Shown here piece by piece: positions 1-9,160 of a stretch of DNA of 64,000 nt. This DNA is from Rosistilla oblonga (GTDB taxonomy: Bacteria; Planctomycetota; Planctomycetia; Pirellulales; Pirellulaceae). A program made the position numbers and the translations under genes. The notes beneath the pieces were generated by a model. The model did no database searches and had not been told where the DNA came from. It was given only the letters and a program-made list of their open reading frames with translations. The DNA lies in contig NZ_CP036292.1 of the NCBI RefSeq assembly GCF_007751715.1, positions 496,001 to 560,000 of the forward strand, in the 5' to 3' direction. Each line of letters starts with the position of its first letter. Position 1 is the first letter of the stretch.

Positions 1-1
1 G

Positions 2-1279
2 GTGGCGATGGCGCTGCCGTGGTTGGAATCGATTCCGGTTTGGGGAAGCGAAAAGCTTACCGACGATCAAGTGACCGCTTCGCCGCAACGCTTTGCCGCG
101 CTGTTCATGGGCTGTGGGATCAACCGAGATCATTGGTGGGCTAAGGGAAGCGGCACCGAGATGGAGCTTGGAAAGAGCCTTGCACCGATGGAGCCGATCA
201 AGCACAAGATGAATTTCATCACCGGCTTGTATAACGAAAATGCCAACGGCGTCGGCATCCACCCAGGGCAGACCGGCAACATTCTTTCCGGTGCGTCGCT
301 GAAGAAGGGATCGGAGCTGCGTGGCGACATCAGCATGGATCAGGTGCTTGCCAATCATTTTGCCGAAGAGACCGTTGCTCCGAGCCTGGTGCTTGGTTGT
401 GAGCAACCGACGACGGGGTACCACGAAACCAATTTTTCGATGGCGTACAGTTCCCATATCTCATGGCAGAATGCGACCTCGCCGGTGCCGATGGAAGTCT
501 ATCCTTCGCTGGCCTTTGACTCCTTGTTCGACAATCACGGCAGCCGGCGGATGGAGAGTATTCTCGACCGGGTGCGTGAAGAGACCGCGTCGCTGAATCG
601 CAAGATCAGTCAGTCGGATCGTACGAAGTTGGACGAGTACCTGAGCAGCGTTCGCGAAGTCGAGAAGCGAGCCGAGGCGATGCGAACCGTTCATGCGAAG
701 GCGACCGAGCGAGCTCATCATCGCGGTCAACCGATCGCTGCGATGAAGCGTCCCGACGACGGTTTGCCTGAAGACATTCGCGAGCACATGCAATTGATGT
801 GCGACATCATCGCGATCGGTTTTCAAACCGACAAGTCGCGCGTGGCGACGCTGCTGCTGAACCGCGACCTGTCGGGATTGTTCTATCCGTTTTTAGACGT
901 CACAAAAACGCATCACTCGGCGTCTCACGACGACCGTTCCGACGAATACGAACGAATCTCACGCTACTACTGTTCGCAGTACGCCTACCTGGCGAGCAAG
1001 CTGGATGCGATGCCCGAAGGAGATGGGACCGTCCTGGATCACTCTTGCCTCTTGTTTATCTCGAGCATGTGGTCGGGCAGTTCTCACGATTCGACTAAGT
1101 TGCCCGTCTTGTTAACCGGTGGTATGTCCGGGCAGATGGAGACGGGTCGAGTGCTGGATTATCTGGACAAGGGAGATGACAACCGCAAGCTTTGCGGTAT
1201 GTATCTAACGATCATGAACCGCATGGGAGTGAAGTTAGATGCATTCGGTGACGCCGAAGAACAGCTCGCCGGATTGTAG
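2..1279 (+). CDS. DUF1552 domain protein, 5'-truncated by window edge
   Basis: The frame is open to the left edge of the window, so the visible 425 residues lack the N-terminus, where this family usually carries a twin-arginine-type signal. The segment LFMGCGINRDHWW (about residues 34-46), HPGQTGNILSG (87-97) and the C-terminal block with two adjacent His and GTVLDHSCLLFISSMW match the DUF1552 family. In planctomycetes this family is normally encoded next to DUF1592/DUF1588/DUF1587/PSD1-type cytochrome genes, which would lie upstream, outside the window. The biochemical role is unknown; it is presumed to be an exported protein. The family call is firm; the true start is not visible. Confidence 0.85.
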   Translation: MAMALPWLESIPVWGSEKLTDDQVTASPQRFAALFMGCGINRDHWWAKGSGTEMELGKSLAPMEPIKHKMNFITGLYNENANGVGIHPGQTGNILSGASLKKGSELRGDISMDQVLANHFAEETVAPSLVLGCEQPTTGYHETNFSMAYSSHISWQNATSPVPMEVYPSLAFDSLFDNHGSRRMESILDRVREETASLNRKISQSDRTKLDEYLSSVREVEKRAEAMRTVHAKATERAHHRGQPIAAMKRPDDGLPEDIREHMQLMCDIIAIGFQTDKSRVATLLLNRDLSGLFYPFLDVTKTHHSASHDDRSDEYERISRYYCSQYAYLASKLDAMPEGDGTVLDHSCLLFISSMWSGSSHDSTKLPVLLTGGMSGQMETGRVLDYLDKGDDNRKLCGMYLTIMNRMGVKLDAFGDAEEQLAGL

Positions 1280-1571
1280 ATGAGAACGCAAATTGCCTTG
1301 TTGATTACTCGTCTTGATCCCGAAGGGATGCCCGCCATTCGCAGTAAACTGATCGATGCGTTCAGTTTACAGGCAAGAGATAGCGTGCGATTATCAAGCG
1401 TCGTTTGATGCATCAAAGCATGAGTCGGGCAGGCGAGTGCCGCAGCACGTCGCGTCTACACTCATCGCTCGGGTATCAGTTGCCAACGCGATTGGAGGCA
1501 ACTGTCCCCTGCTGAAAGAAGAGGACGAGTGGCCCCCAGGATTTAGGGCATCTCACTCGATCGCGGCGTGC

Positions 1572-2711
1572 CTACGGCAGTTTGCTCTCGGTCAGCGGGA
1601 AATCAAACGCGAATTGATGGCCATCGGCTCCCGGAACATGTTTGGTTCCCTCGCACAACTCTTCGTTGCTGGGGTGGAACGTCCACGCTTCGACGCGATT
1701 TTTGGCTGGGTGAAAACGATATAGACGCAGCCAGCCGGTGCTGTAGTCGGAGAGGACCTGATGAACTTGGTTGCCATGATCGCCCACCGCGACTTCGTGT
1801 AGCGAGTGGCTTCGGCTTTGATCGCCGCAGCAAATCATGGAGAGGTTGGCATGTTTGCGAAAGCACTTCTGCCACATCTCTTCTGGAGTGTTGCCAAGTT
1901 TGCCGTGGACCTTTTTCCATTGCATCCGGCCCTTGGGAGCATCCATGTAATCGCTTGGTATCTTGGGGTGGTGCTTTGGCCCCAGGCACATGTGTGTCGT
2001 GATGATCGCTCGCCGGTCGTTGTGCTGCGTTAAGACTTCATCGGCCCACGCTAAGACGTCGTCCGGTGCGTTGCATTCCAGATGCAGGAAGACAAAGTCG
2101 ATGCCGGCGGTTGAAAACAGTTGGAAGCTGTTTGCGTTGTTGCCCGAAACCTCGACGCCATGCGTTTTGGGCGTGTAGCATCCGCCGTACCAATCGCAAT
2201 TGGCAAAGCGTTCCGTCGGGAAGTACTTCTGGAACAGCGACGAATCGCCCGCTCGCGTCATGTCGTGATTGCCGACCGAGATGCCGTAGGGAACTTTGTC
2301 GTGCAGGCGGTTCATGCACTGTTGAGCGACGGTCCATTGTTCGTCGATGTTCCTGTCGATGATGTCGCCAACGTGGCTGACGAAAACGATGTTCTGCTTC
2401 TCCAGGTTGGCGAGTGTCCAATCGATGTGTTGGGTAAAGATGTCGTTGGATAGTTTGCCATCTTTAGGGCGATACAGTTGTGTGTCGGGGATGACAACGA
2501 TCGAAAACGAATCCGCATCGGCGGCGGGGAGAGTTCGTTCTTGAGCATCCGCCGACGAAGTGAAGGTTCCTAAGTGGAACGTCAAGGCGAGCAGCAACAG
2601 CGGGAAGGAGAGCTTTTTGTGGGGGGAGATTAACAACGGTTCGTTACTCTTGGAATGTGGTGGGGTGTCTATGAAGATACGGCAGGCGGTTTGATCGTTC
2701 TCAAACCACAC
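1572..2711 (-). CDS. Secreted calcineurin-like metallophosphoesterase
   Basis: The 379-residue frame has a hydrophobic export segment at about residues 34-55 followed by an Ala-rich cleavage-like site. Metallophosphoesterase motifs come in order: PDTQ (75-78, the D-x-H/Q block), HVGDIID (113-119), GNHD (147-150) and a later ITTHMCLG histidine block. This predicts a dinuclear-metal phosphoesterase acting outside the cytoplasm; the substrate cannot be told. The first in-frame start is GTG at 2711. A TTG about 25 codons further in would give a more ordinary signal peptide, so the N-terminus is uncertain. The gene stands alone: its 3' end faces the DUF1552 gene across about 290 bp, and its promoter would lie in the AT-rich stretch 2712-2736 or upstream of the prepilin cassette. 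Confidence 0.85.
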   Translation of the reverse strand: MWFENDQTACRIFIDTPPHSKSNEPLLISPHKKLSFPLLLLALTFHLGTFTSSADAQERTLPAADADSFSIVVIPDTQLYRPKDGKLSNDIFTQHIDWTLANLEKQNIVFVSHVGDIIDRNIDEQWTVAQQCMNRLHDKVPYGISVGNHDMTRAGDSSLFQKYFPTERFANCDWYGGCYTPKTHGVEVSGNNANSFQLFSTAGIDFVFLHLECNAPDDVLAWADEVLTQHNDRRAIITTHMCLGPKHHPKIPSDYMDAPKGRMQWKKVHGKLGNTPEEMWQKCFRKHANLSMICCGDQSRSHSLHEVAVGDHGNQVHQVLSDYSTGWLRLYRFHPAKNRVEAWTFHPSNEELCEGTKHVPGADGHQFAFDFPLTESKLP

Positions 2712-2736
2712 TGCCGTACCATAATATTATAGTGAA

Positions 2737-3180
2737 CTATCGCCTCTTCTTTTTCTCCGAGGGTTCCACCGCAAAATCGTAGGTAGAGTCCTGATGTTCG
2801 AACTCATGTTTGGTGACAAAGGTGTCAAACAGCGGTTCGACGATTGGTTCGCCATCTTGGTCCATCTCGGCTTTGGTTTGAAAGCCGGTGACCTCTAAGG
2901 TGTAGGCGCCTCCGACCAAGCCCATGCCGGGCTGCGTCGAAAACTTGCCGTCTTTCACATAGGCAACGCTCGCCGGCCCTTTATTGCCAGACGCTGTGTC
3001 GGGAGCGAACAGGATCTCTCCTTCGGGTAACGGCTGGCCTTCAAATGTAACGGTCCCTGTGACGCTGTATTTGCCGGGTCCCGCGTCACTTGTTCCACAG
3101 CCGACCAGTGCGGTCAGCGAAGGGATAAGCAGTAGTGTCGCGGCGGCGAAGGTTGAGATTCGAGTTGGTGATTGGATCAT
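2737..3180 (-). CDS. Small lipoprotein with transthyretin-like (carboxypeptidase-regulatory) domain
   Basis: 147 residues. The N-terminal hydrophobic segment ends in a lipobox, LVGC, with Cys28 as the lipidated residue. The mature part begins with a YSVTGTVTFEGQPLPEGEILF-type strand pattern typical of the small planctomycete lipoproteins encoded behind DUF1559 genes, and it ends in a basic KKKRR tail. The start is set at the ATG at 3180 because it overlaps the stop of the upstream DUF1559 gene as ATGA, which suggests translational coupling. Longer readings into that gene have no lipobox near their N-terminus. Likely an exported lipid-anchored accessory of the prepilin-like protein; its function is unknown. 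Confidence 0.85.
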   Translation of the reverse strand: MIQSPTRISTFAAATLLLIPSLTALVGCGTSDAGPGKYSVTGTVTFEGQPLPEGEILFAPDTASGNKGPASVAYVKDGKFSTQPGMGLVGGAYTLEVTGFQTKAEMDQDGEPIVEPLFDTFVTKHEFEHQDSTYDFAVEPSEKKKRR

Positions 3181-4157
3181 TGTGGCAGTCCTCCGATTGG
3201 CAGCGAATCGTTGCGGATGCCGAGTTGGCGATAGATGTTGAGGTCCATTGTTTCGCTGACAAAGTTCACTGACGCGTCGGCCATCAACATGTTGCAACCG
3301 CCGGGGTGAAAGCTGCCGAACAGACGGGAGTATCCGGTGCGTGAATCGGTGCTTCCCTTGGGGACGCTGCCGGTCGGGATGCGAGAATTGATCGGCTCGT
3401 ACGTTCCAGCCAGCGTCACGGGGTGAGGCATCGTTCCGCCGGTGCCGAGGCGAATCGAAGAGGCCCAGCTGTGGTAGAAAGTCGAAACGGTGCCCGCTTC
3501 GGTCAGGTGGTACTTCGTTTCGCCGACCAAAAAGGTGTTGGTGGTTCCGTCGGTGACATCGCGAAACTTGCTGCTGGAGTTTGCGTAGAGGATACCGTTG
3601 ACGAAGAAGACGTTCGAGTTTCCGCCCCAGCAGTTGACAGTCGTTGAGTCACCGCCCCCTTGGACGCCAAAGTAGCTCAGATTGTTCACGTCGCCACCCG
3701 AGGAGGGATCCGACGGGCATTGGTAGTTTGCGTTCTGTTCGTACCATAGCGGGCGGTTTGGTGAAGAGCTGGGGACTTGGCTGGTGTACGAAGCCGACAG
3801 TGGAAGGTCGAAGTCGTATTGGTCATACCGCGCGCCCTCTTCCATGAAGGGCAGGATCAATACAGTCCACGGTGCGCCTTGTGTGGAGGATCCGGCGTTA
3901 CACCATGTGTCGCCAACTCCTTTGGTGACCTTTTCTGCTACGATTCCGCCTGGCGGAAAACTGCGGTGTGTATCGTGATAGTTGTGCAGTGCCAAACCGA
4001 TCTGTTTGGTTTGGTTGGTGCATTGAATTCGTCGAGCCGCTTCGCGAGCTTGCTGAACCGCGGGAAGCAGCAGTCCGACTAAGATCCCAATGATCGCGAT
4101 CACGACCAACAGTTCGACAAGCGTGAAGCCCTTTGTATGTGTGTTCGTCCGTTGCAT
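3177..4157 (-). CDS. DUF1559 prepilin-like protein
   Basis: 326 residues from the ATG at 4157, which puts the type IV prepilin/pseudopilin motif ([19 protein letters not shown]) near residue 9, as expected for cleavage and N-methylation after Gly. The following LLLPAVQQAREAARRIQC is the invariant start of the DUF1559 family (planctomycete H-X9-DG proteins). The C-terminus has the HPGGCNMLMADASV block that gives the family its name. It is predicted to be processed by a prepilin peptidase and assembled in or exported across the envelope. The downstream lipoprotein gene overlaps its stop codon. An upstream extension to 4250 exists but lacks export features. Confidence 0.92.
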   Translation of the reverse strand: MQRTNTHTKGFTLVELLVVIAIIGILVGLLLPAVQQAREAARRIQCTNQTKQIGLALHNYHDTHRSFPPGGIVAEKVTKGVGDTWCNAGSSTQGAPWTVLILPFMEEGARYDQYDFDLPLSASYTSQVPSSSPNRPLWYEQNANYQCPSDPSSGGDVNNLSYFGVQGGGDSTTVNCWGGNSNVFFVNGILYANSSSKFRDVTDGTTNTFLVGETKYHLTEAGTVSTFYHSWASSIRLGTGGTMPHPVTLAGTYEPINSRIPTGSVPKGSTDSRTGYSRLFGSFHPGGCNMLMADASVNFVSETMDLNIYRQLGIRNDSLPIGGLPQ

Positions 4158-4833
4158 TTTCTTGTTAATTCTGGCGAGCTGGTTCAAAGTTGTTTCTTCA
4201 GTAAAGTGAGTAAAGCCGTGCTGGTGGGCCGTTCCCCTTTGCGTTGGCACGACTTGGGGAAGACTATAAAAACAACTATGAAGCGAACGTTAAGGTCGAG
4301 TTTAGATTTGGGATTGTCCTGTTTTTCTATCGTGAGTTACTTGCTTTGGTTGGTGGCAATCTTCCGAAAGGACTGGCATTGGCTGCATAGTCGATCCGTT
4401 GCGGTGGCAGACCACTGAAGAGAGAGGCGGTCGCATGGACTGGCGGCGTTGTCGGCCGCCGAATTGGGGCAGGGGAGGGCGTCCGCAGAATCGATTGTGT
4501 CTGCCTGGAATTGCCCGATGAGTAGCTGAAGAAGCTGCCCGAAGAGCTTCTGACTTGAGGGCCTTGCGATGGCTAGGCAGGAGAGTGGCACTGCCGTAGT
4601 GCAGATCAGCCGTCTTGCAGGTCGGGCGTTTTGTCCGCTGGGCTTTTGGGGCTGGCGGTGATCTCTGGAATGGGCGGTCGTCCGAGCATCACCACGAGTC
4701 GAGAGAGCGACTCGTGTTTGATCTGCGGGTTTGCACCCGCAGCGAGAGGGCTGCCACCGCTTTCGCGGCTGTGAAGACACGAATCGCGTCGCGATGGCAG
4801 CTTTTGTCCATGAGCGTCAGCTCGTGGAGCGGT
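4158..4833. other. Intergenic region with hairpin repeats
   Basis: No convincing gene. The part near 4158-4300 is AT-rich and probably carries the promoter of the leftward DUF1559 gene. At 4693-4716 there is a perfect 8-bp inverted repeat, CACGAGTC/GACTCGTG, with an 8-nt loop. At 4723-4742 there is another, CTGCGGGT-ttgc-ACCCGCAG, followed by a TTTCGCGGCTGTG motif that recurs at about 37670-37680. Confidence 0.6.
4693..4742. repeat. Two adjacent hairpins of an intergenic repeat family
   Basis: Hairpin one: CACGAGTC at 4693-4700 pairs with GACTCGTG at 4709-4716. Hairpin two: CTGCGGGT at 4723-4730 pairs with ACCCGCAG at 4735-4742 around a 4-nt loop. The second has the same architecture as 37513-37532 (CTGCAGGC-gtca-GCCTGCAG) and 37632-37651, and both loci are followed by a TCGCGGCTGT motif, so they appear to be one dispersed family. 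Confidence 0.7.
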
Positions 4834-5286
4834 TTAGAGGTTGAAGTCGAGGGCGTTGTCACCTTCGACAACCGTAGCCGTCAAACCCGATGTGCTTGGG
4901 TTTCCGAATTCGGCAGGAACCAACATCGTTGGTGCGGCGACCGGGTCTTCGGGGGTGCCAGCTGGTAGATCCATCGCGGTCACTGCGACTGTGTGGTCTC
5001 CTAGGACTGCTCCGTCGCCGGGATCGTAAGTCTTCAGCGAATAGGTTCCATCGGGTTGGATCTCTGCGGTTGCGGGTGGGCCGCCAGTGGTCGGAATAAA
5101 CATCACGGTACCGGTTGTCACGGGAGCGCCTTTGTAGGTGACCTTTCCTTTGACAGGAGCGGTCGCGATCCGTTTGCCTGTTGGTCCACAGCCGGCTGTT
5201 GATAGCAGCAGTGCTGAGGCGATGGCGATCGAAACGGTAGAGCGGAGCCGAGTGGATCGGCCCGCGGTAAGGGAAGTTGGCTTCAT
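4834..5286 (-). CDS. Small lipoprotein with transthyretin-like domain
   Basis: 150 residues. A signal segment (about 15-32) ends in LSTAGC with Cys33 as the lipid site. The mature domain opens with APVKGKVTYKGAPVTTGTVMFIP, the same pattern as the lipoprotein at 2737-3180 and typical of small planctomycete carboxypeptidase-regulatory-like lipoproteins. It ends TVVEGDNALDFNL, the usual closing strand. It lies 36 bp behind a DUF1559 gene in the same orientation and is likely co-transcribed with it. Function unknown. Confidence 0.87.
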   Translation of the reverse strand: MKPTSLTAGRSTRLRSTVSIAIASALLLSTAGCGPTGKRIATAPVKGKVTYKGAPVTTGTVMFIPTTGGPPATAEIQPDGTYSLKTYDPGDGAVLGDHTVAVTAMDLPAGTPEDPVAAPTMLVPAEFGNPSTSGLTATVVEGDNALDFNL

Positions 5287-5322
5287 GCGTTTGGCTTCAA
5301 TTCTGTTGTGGGAGAACGTGGA

Positions 5323-6258
5323 TTAAGGGGTCGAGATCACTTCGCCTTGGGCGCGTGTTGCCAGGGCGTGAAGGATGTTCAAGTCCATCGTTTCACTCTG
5401 GAATCGCGTGCTCCCATCGCTGAACGAAAACTGCGCACCGCCAGGGTGTGCACTGCGATAGGGGCTTGCGTTGGTGGTGACGCTGCCCGGAAAGTTGATC
5501 GGGTATTGCACGTATTTGTTGTCGATCTGCAACCAGCCCGCATTGCCGGAGTAGTAGTAATAACCCCAGGTCCACGGTTGGATTCCGCCCCAGCCGTTGA
5601 GCATCGAGTCGGTCCAGCCTTGTCGGTCGGAGATTTCACCGATCAGCAGAGTGCTGCTGGTTCCGTCGGTGATGTGGGCGAACTTGGTTTTGCTGAGCGG
5701 GTAGATCACGCCCGAGGTGCTGATGGTTTTTCCGCTGTCCGATCCGGCAACCATTCCATAGTTTGCCGAGCCAGCGTTGGCGCGGTAATGCAGGGTCCCC
5801 TGTTGGACGTTGATCTGTGGTGCCGATCTAGCTTGCTCGCCGAGTGGTGACGAAGGGCAGGCGAACGCCGGGATTGGGTTGGCGAAAATCTCGTGGGCGC
5901 CGTTGTGTGGAGCCCCGAGGGTGCGGTATGGGGTGATCGTTACCAACGCGTCAGCCGACATGCTGTTCATCGCGTCTAAGCGGTTCCCTTCTTCGATGAA
6001 GTCGAAGATGCGGCCGGGCCAGCCGATTCGATAGAGAGTGACTGGCAGTCCGCCGGTCGGGAACTTGAGGTAAACATCGTGGTAGTTGTGCATCGCCAAG
6101 CCGAGTTGCTTGAGGTTGTTGCTGCACTGCATCCGGCGAGCTGCTTCGCGTGCGGCTTGAACCGCAGGGAGGAGCAGGCCGACCAGGATGCCGATGATCG
6201 CAATAACGACCAGGAGTTCGACTAGCGTAAACGCTTTTGCTTTTTGGGAGTGTCGCAT
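5323..6258 (-). CDS. DUF1559 prepilin-like protein
   Basis: 311 residues. The start places [25 protein letters not shown] at residues 9 onward, an ideal class III signal, with [27 protein letters not shown] immediately after (DUF1559 signature). Mid-protein [17 protein letters not shown] and the C-terminal [16 protein letters not shown] block are family hallmarks. Pseudopilin-like envelope protein, substrate for a prepilin peptidase encoded elsewhere. First gene of a two-gene cassette with the lipoprotein that follows 36 bp downstream. Confidence 0.93.
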   Translation of the reverse strand: MRHSQKAKAFTLVELLVVIAIIGILVGLLLPAVQAAREAARRMQCSNNLKQLGLAMHNYHDVYLKFPTGGLPVTLYRIGWPGRIFDFIEEGNRLDAMNSMSADALVTITPYRTLGAPHNGAHEIFANPIPAFACPSSPLGEQARSAPQINVQQGTLHYRANAGSANYGMVAGSDSGKTISTSGVIYPLSKTKFAHITDGTSSTLLIGEISDRQGWTDSMLNGWGGIQPWTWGYYYYSGNAGWLQIDNKYVQYPINFPGSVTTNASPYRSAHPGGAQFSFSDGSTRFQSETMDLNILHALATRAQGEVISTP

Positions 6259-6770
6259 GATGGCAGGTACTTTGGGGGATGAAATCGAAGGGGGGAGGGG
6301 CTCGGGCTGGGCTCACTTGATCCGCACGCGGCGCACACACTGGCGATAGGTTCAATGATGAATGAGAATTGCCAGTGGGGGCTTTGCGGACGAAAAGTTC
6401 CTTGTCAACGTTCGCCTGTTTGAGGTGTCAGCGGAGGCTGGTTCAGCGTGCCGGCCGGGAAAGGCCCCCGGGGCAAGCTTGTGTCTCAGTGAACGTTGGT
6501 AGGAGGGGCTAGGCAGGTGAGCGTGGCAGGGGCGGTCAGCCGCCTAGTGTGGTGCTGACAGCCTTTATTTATGCGGGCAGGGCGTATAAACCACCGCGCA
6601 GTGGGTGAAGTCTACCGGCAAGACAAGCAGATGTCAAACAGATTCGTTGTTTCAGGAGGCTGTTTGGTGGGACGATCCGAGCCCTGCCCGGGGGCGGTGG
6701 TTCTGGTGCTGGGCACCGGTCTCTTCAGCGGACACTTTGTCGGTGAATCATGGAGTGGTCGCGGCGATCG
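6259..6770. other. Intergenic region, no gene seen
   Basis: About 510 bp between the start of a DUF1559 gene and the end of ruvB. It should contain the DUF1559 promoter at its left end. Open frames here are short and low-complexity. A GC-rich patch near 6445-6480 resembles other repeat debris in the window, but no clean hairpin was found. Confidence 0.5.
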
Positions 6771-7793
6771 CTACAGCAGGTCTTCGCTGTTGCCGGTGAA
6801 TTCGCGGCCGAGGTGTTGGTAGGCTTTGGGAGTTGCCATCCGGCCGCGGCGGGTGCGGACGATCAGTTCGAATCGCAGCAGAAACGGTTCGACTTCGTCT
6901 TCGATCGTGTCGATGCTGACGTTCATCGTGTGCCCGATCGCTTCGATCCCCGCCGGTCCGCCGCCGAAGACGCGGATCAGCGTATCGAGGTAGTTGCGGT
7001 CCTGTTTGTCGAGTCCCAACGCGTCGATCCCGGTCATCTTCATCGCATCGATCGCTGTCTGGTAAGTCGCTTTGCCATCGCTGCGGCTCTGCGCATAATC
7101 GCGGACCCACAATAACCGGTTGTTAGCGATCCGCGGGGTGCTGCGACTGCGGCGACCGATCTCCATCGCGGCTTCTTCGTCGACCGGCACGTCCAGTTTC
7201 TTGGCGTTTCGACGGACGATCTCGCTGAGGTCGTCGAGGTCGTAGAAATCGAGGTGCTCGCGAATTTGAAAGCGATCGCGGAGCGGAGCGCTAAGCATTC
7301 CGGCTCGCGTCGTCGCTCCGATCAAAGTGAACGGTTGCAGGTCCAGATTCAGTGTCCGCGCGTTGACCCCTTCGCCCAGCACGATGTCGATTCGGAAATC
7401 TTCCATCGCCGTGTAAAGATACTCTTCCACCGTCCGCGGGATGCGATGGATCTCGTCGATGAAGAGGACCGAGTTTTCCGCGACGTTGGTCAGGTAGGGG
7501 ATCAGGTCCTTGGGGGCCTTGAGTCCCGCGCCGTTGGCGATCTGGACGGCGGTCTTCAGTTCGTTGCCGATCACGGTGGCGAACGTTGTCTTGCCGAGGC
7601 CGGGAGGTCCGTCGAAGAGGATATGTCCCAACGGATCGGATCGTCCGCGGGCGGCATCGATCGCGATCTGCAGTCGTTCGATCACATCGCGTTGGCCGAC
7701 CATATCGGCCATCCGCTGCGGGCGCAACTGGCGATCTTGTTGGTCTTGTTCTTCGTCGACACTGGACTGTTGATAAATCGCTTCGCGTGCCAT
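6771..7793 (-). CDS. ruvB: Holliday junction branch migration ATPase RuvB
   Basis: 340 residues, the usual RuvB length. Walker A GPPGLGKT at 62-69, Walker B LFIDE at 110-114, sensor 1 GATTRAG at 159-165, arginine-finger segment APLRDRF (169-175), sensor 2 STPR (218-221) and the C-terminal winged-helix segment RTRRGRMATPKAYQHLG (313-329) are all present. It forms hexameric rings that, with RuvA, drive branch migration during recombinational repair in the cytoplasm. ruvA and ruvC are not adjacent, unlike in many bacteria. The N-terminal 20 residues are Gln/Asp-rich and variable. Gene is monocistronic by appearance; hisB lies about 120 bp upstream in the same orientation. Confidence 0.97.
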   Translation of the reverse strand: MAREAIYQQSSVDEEQDQQDRQLRPQRMADMVGQRDVIERLQIAIDAARGRSDPLGHILFDGPPGLGKTTFATVIGNELKTAVQIANGAGLKAPKDLIPYLTNVAENSVLFIDEIHRIPRTVEEYLYTAMEDFRIDIVLGEGVNARTLNLDLQPFTLIGATTRAGMLSAPLRDRFQIREHLDFYDLDDLSEIVRRNAKKLDVPVDEEAAMEIGRRSRSTPRIANNRLLWVRDYAQSRSDGKATYQTAIDAMKMTGIDALGLDKQDRNYLDTLIRVFGGGPAGIEAIGHTMNVSIDTIEDEVEPFLLRFELIVRTRRGRMATPKAYQHLGREFTGNSEDLL

Positions 7794-7912
7794 TTCCGAT
7801 CCGTGGTTGGCGGGATGGGGGGCGGGAACTGTCTGGCGGTCTCACCTTGCCCACGAGGGAACCAAACGTAGGCTACCAAAAATAGGCGAATCGCCAAAGA
7901 TAGCGAAACATG

Positions 7913-8503
7913 CTAGCTAAGGCTGCCCTTGGTGCTCATCACTCCCTGAACCCGCGGGTCGACTTCGACAGCCATCCGGACGGCGCGAGCTGTCGCCTTA
8001 AAGACCGCTTCGGCGATATGGTGGCTGTTGCGGCCGTAGTGCATCAGCACATGCAGATTGCAGTGCGTGTTGGCGGCGAAGCTTTGCCAAAAGTGTTCGA
8101 TCAGCTCGGAATCAAAACTTCCCAGCTTCGGATTGGCGATCGGGGCTCGGTATTCAAACGCATAGCGGCCGCTGAAGTCGATCGCGACGGTGACCAGTGT
8201 TTCGTCCATCGGCAGGGTGAAGTGACCGTAGCGGCGGATGCCGGCCCGATCGCCGAGAGCTTTGTCGATCGCTTGGCCCAAGCAGATCCCGACATCTTCG
8301 GTCGTGTGGTGGTCGTCGACTTCCAAATCGCCGCTGGCGTCGACTGTCAAATCGATCAACCCATGCCGGGCGAACAGGTCCAGCATGTGATCGAGAAACC
8401 CGACGCCGGTCGTCCGCGTGCCAGCCCCTTGGCCGTCGAGGTCGATCGAAAGGCTGATGTCGGTTTCGCCTGTTTTGCGTTGAATCGATGCGGCGCGTGT
8501 CAT
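7913..8503 (-). CDS. hisB: Imidazoleglycerol-phosphate dehydratase
   Basis: 196 residues from the ATG at 8503, the normal length of monofunctional HisB; a longer upstream reading adds about 46 residues unlike the family. Metal-binding motifs DHHTTED (64-70) and HHIAEAVFK (161-169), plus GFLDHML (35-41) and the terminal STKG, are intact. It catalyses the sixth step of histidine synthesis, dehydration of imidazoleglycerol phosphate to imidazoleacetol phosphate, as a Mn-dependent 24-mer. There is no fused HisB-N phosphatase. The gene is 27 kb from hisD-hisC in this window, so the pathway genes are dispersed. Confidence 0.96.
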   Translation of the reverse strand: MTRAASIQRKTGETDISLSIDLDGQGAGTRTTGVGFLDHMLDLFARHGLIDLTVDASGDLEVDDHHTTEDVGICLGQAIDKALGDRAGIRRYGHFTLPMDETLVTVAIDFSGRYAFEYRAPIANPKLGSFDSELIEHFWQSFAANTHCNLHVLMHYGRNSHHIAEAVFKATARAVRMAVEVDPRVQGVMSTKGSLS

Positions 8504-9160
8504 GTGATTCTCGATTGTTTGTTGCTCATAGACCGACCGGCCCCAAAGTCGATGGAGATTGCCAAGGAAGCGGGGGAATCGCCGCTGCGAAGATCGGGCC
8601 CAAGGGCCGCCAATGGCGGAACCGTGGGGCAGGTCCGCCAACTCTCAATTTACCGCAGCCAGCCTTTTATGGATACGTGCATCGGGTGGACGGGGTTAAG
8701 CGTCCAAGCCCCCAGCCGCTTGTCCAGCCGCACCGGCCCTCCCCGAAAAACTCGCTAAACGCTCGTTCTCCGACCCTCCCTGGCTTCGCCGGGCGGGTGA
8801 AGGTTGGCAGCACTTCACCCTCCCCAAAACGAAGTTTTGCGGGGGAGGGTCGAACGAGCGCAGCGTTGTTCGGGGAGGGAAGTCCGCTTGGGAATCGACC
8901 TTTACCCGTGCTGAATTCCCTCCCCGAAAAACTTGCTAAACGATCGTTTTTCGGATCCTCTCTGGCTTCGCCGGACGGCCGAAGCTGCACGATCTTCGCA
9001 GCGGAGCAGGGTAGGGGAGGGCGGTTGGCCTGGATTATCCGCCTGCTGCTGACCTGTGTTCCTTAATATAGAAGGGGCAGCGAGCTGGAGATCTGTCGCG
9101 ATTTCTCGATTTTTCGGGAATTGAACGTTAACCCTTTTCGCTTTCGAGGCATTTGCAATC
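8504..9160. other. Intergenic region dominated by a repeat
   Basis: Between the divergent hisB and sigma factor genes. The centre (8737-9024) is a composite repeat described separately. The right end (about 9040-9160) is more AT-rich and probably carries the sigma-factor promoter, but I cannot assign -35/-10 boxes with confidence. Confidence 0.5.
8737..9024. repeat. Composite intergenic repeat, two degenerate units
   Basis: CCCTCCCCGAAAAACTCGCT at 8737 recurs with one change at 8918 (unit spacing 181 bp). Each copy continues through a CTAAACG stretch into a TGGCTTCGCCGG block. Inverted partners (GGGGGAGGGTCGAACGAGCG near 8840-8860, CGGGGAGGG at 8871-8879 and GGGGAGGG near 9014-9021) close long imperfect stem-loops. 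No coding potential. Confidence 0.75.
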
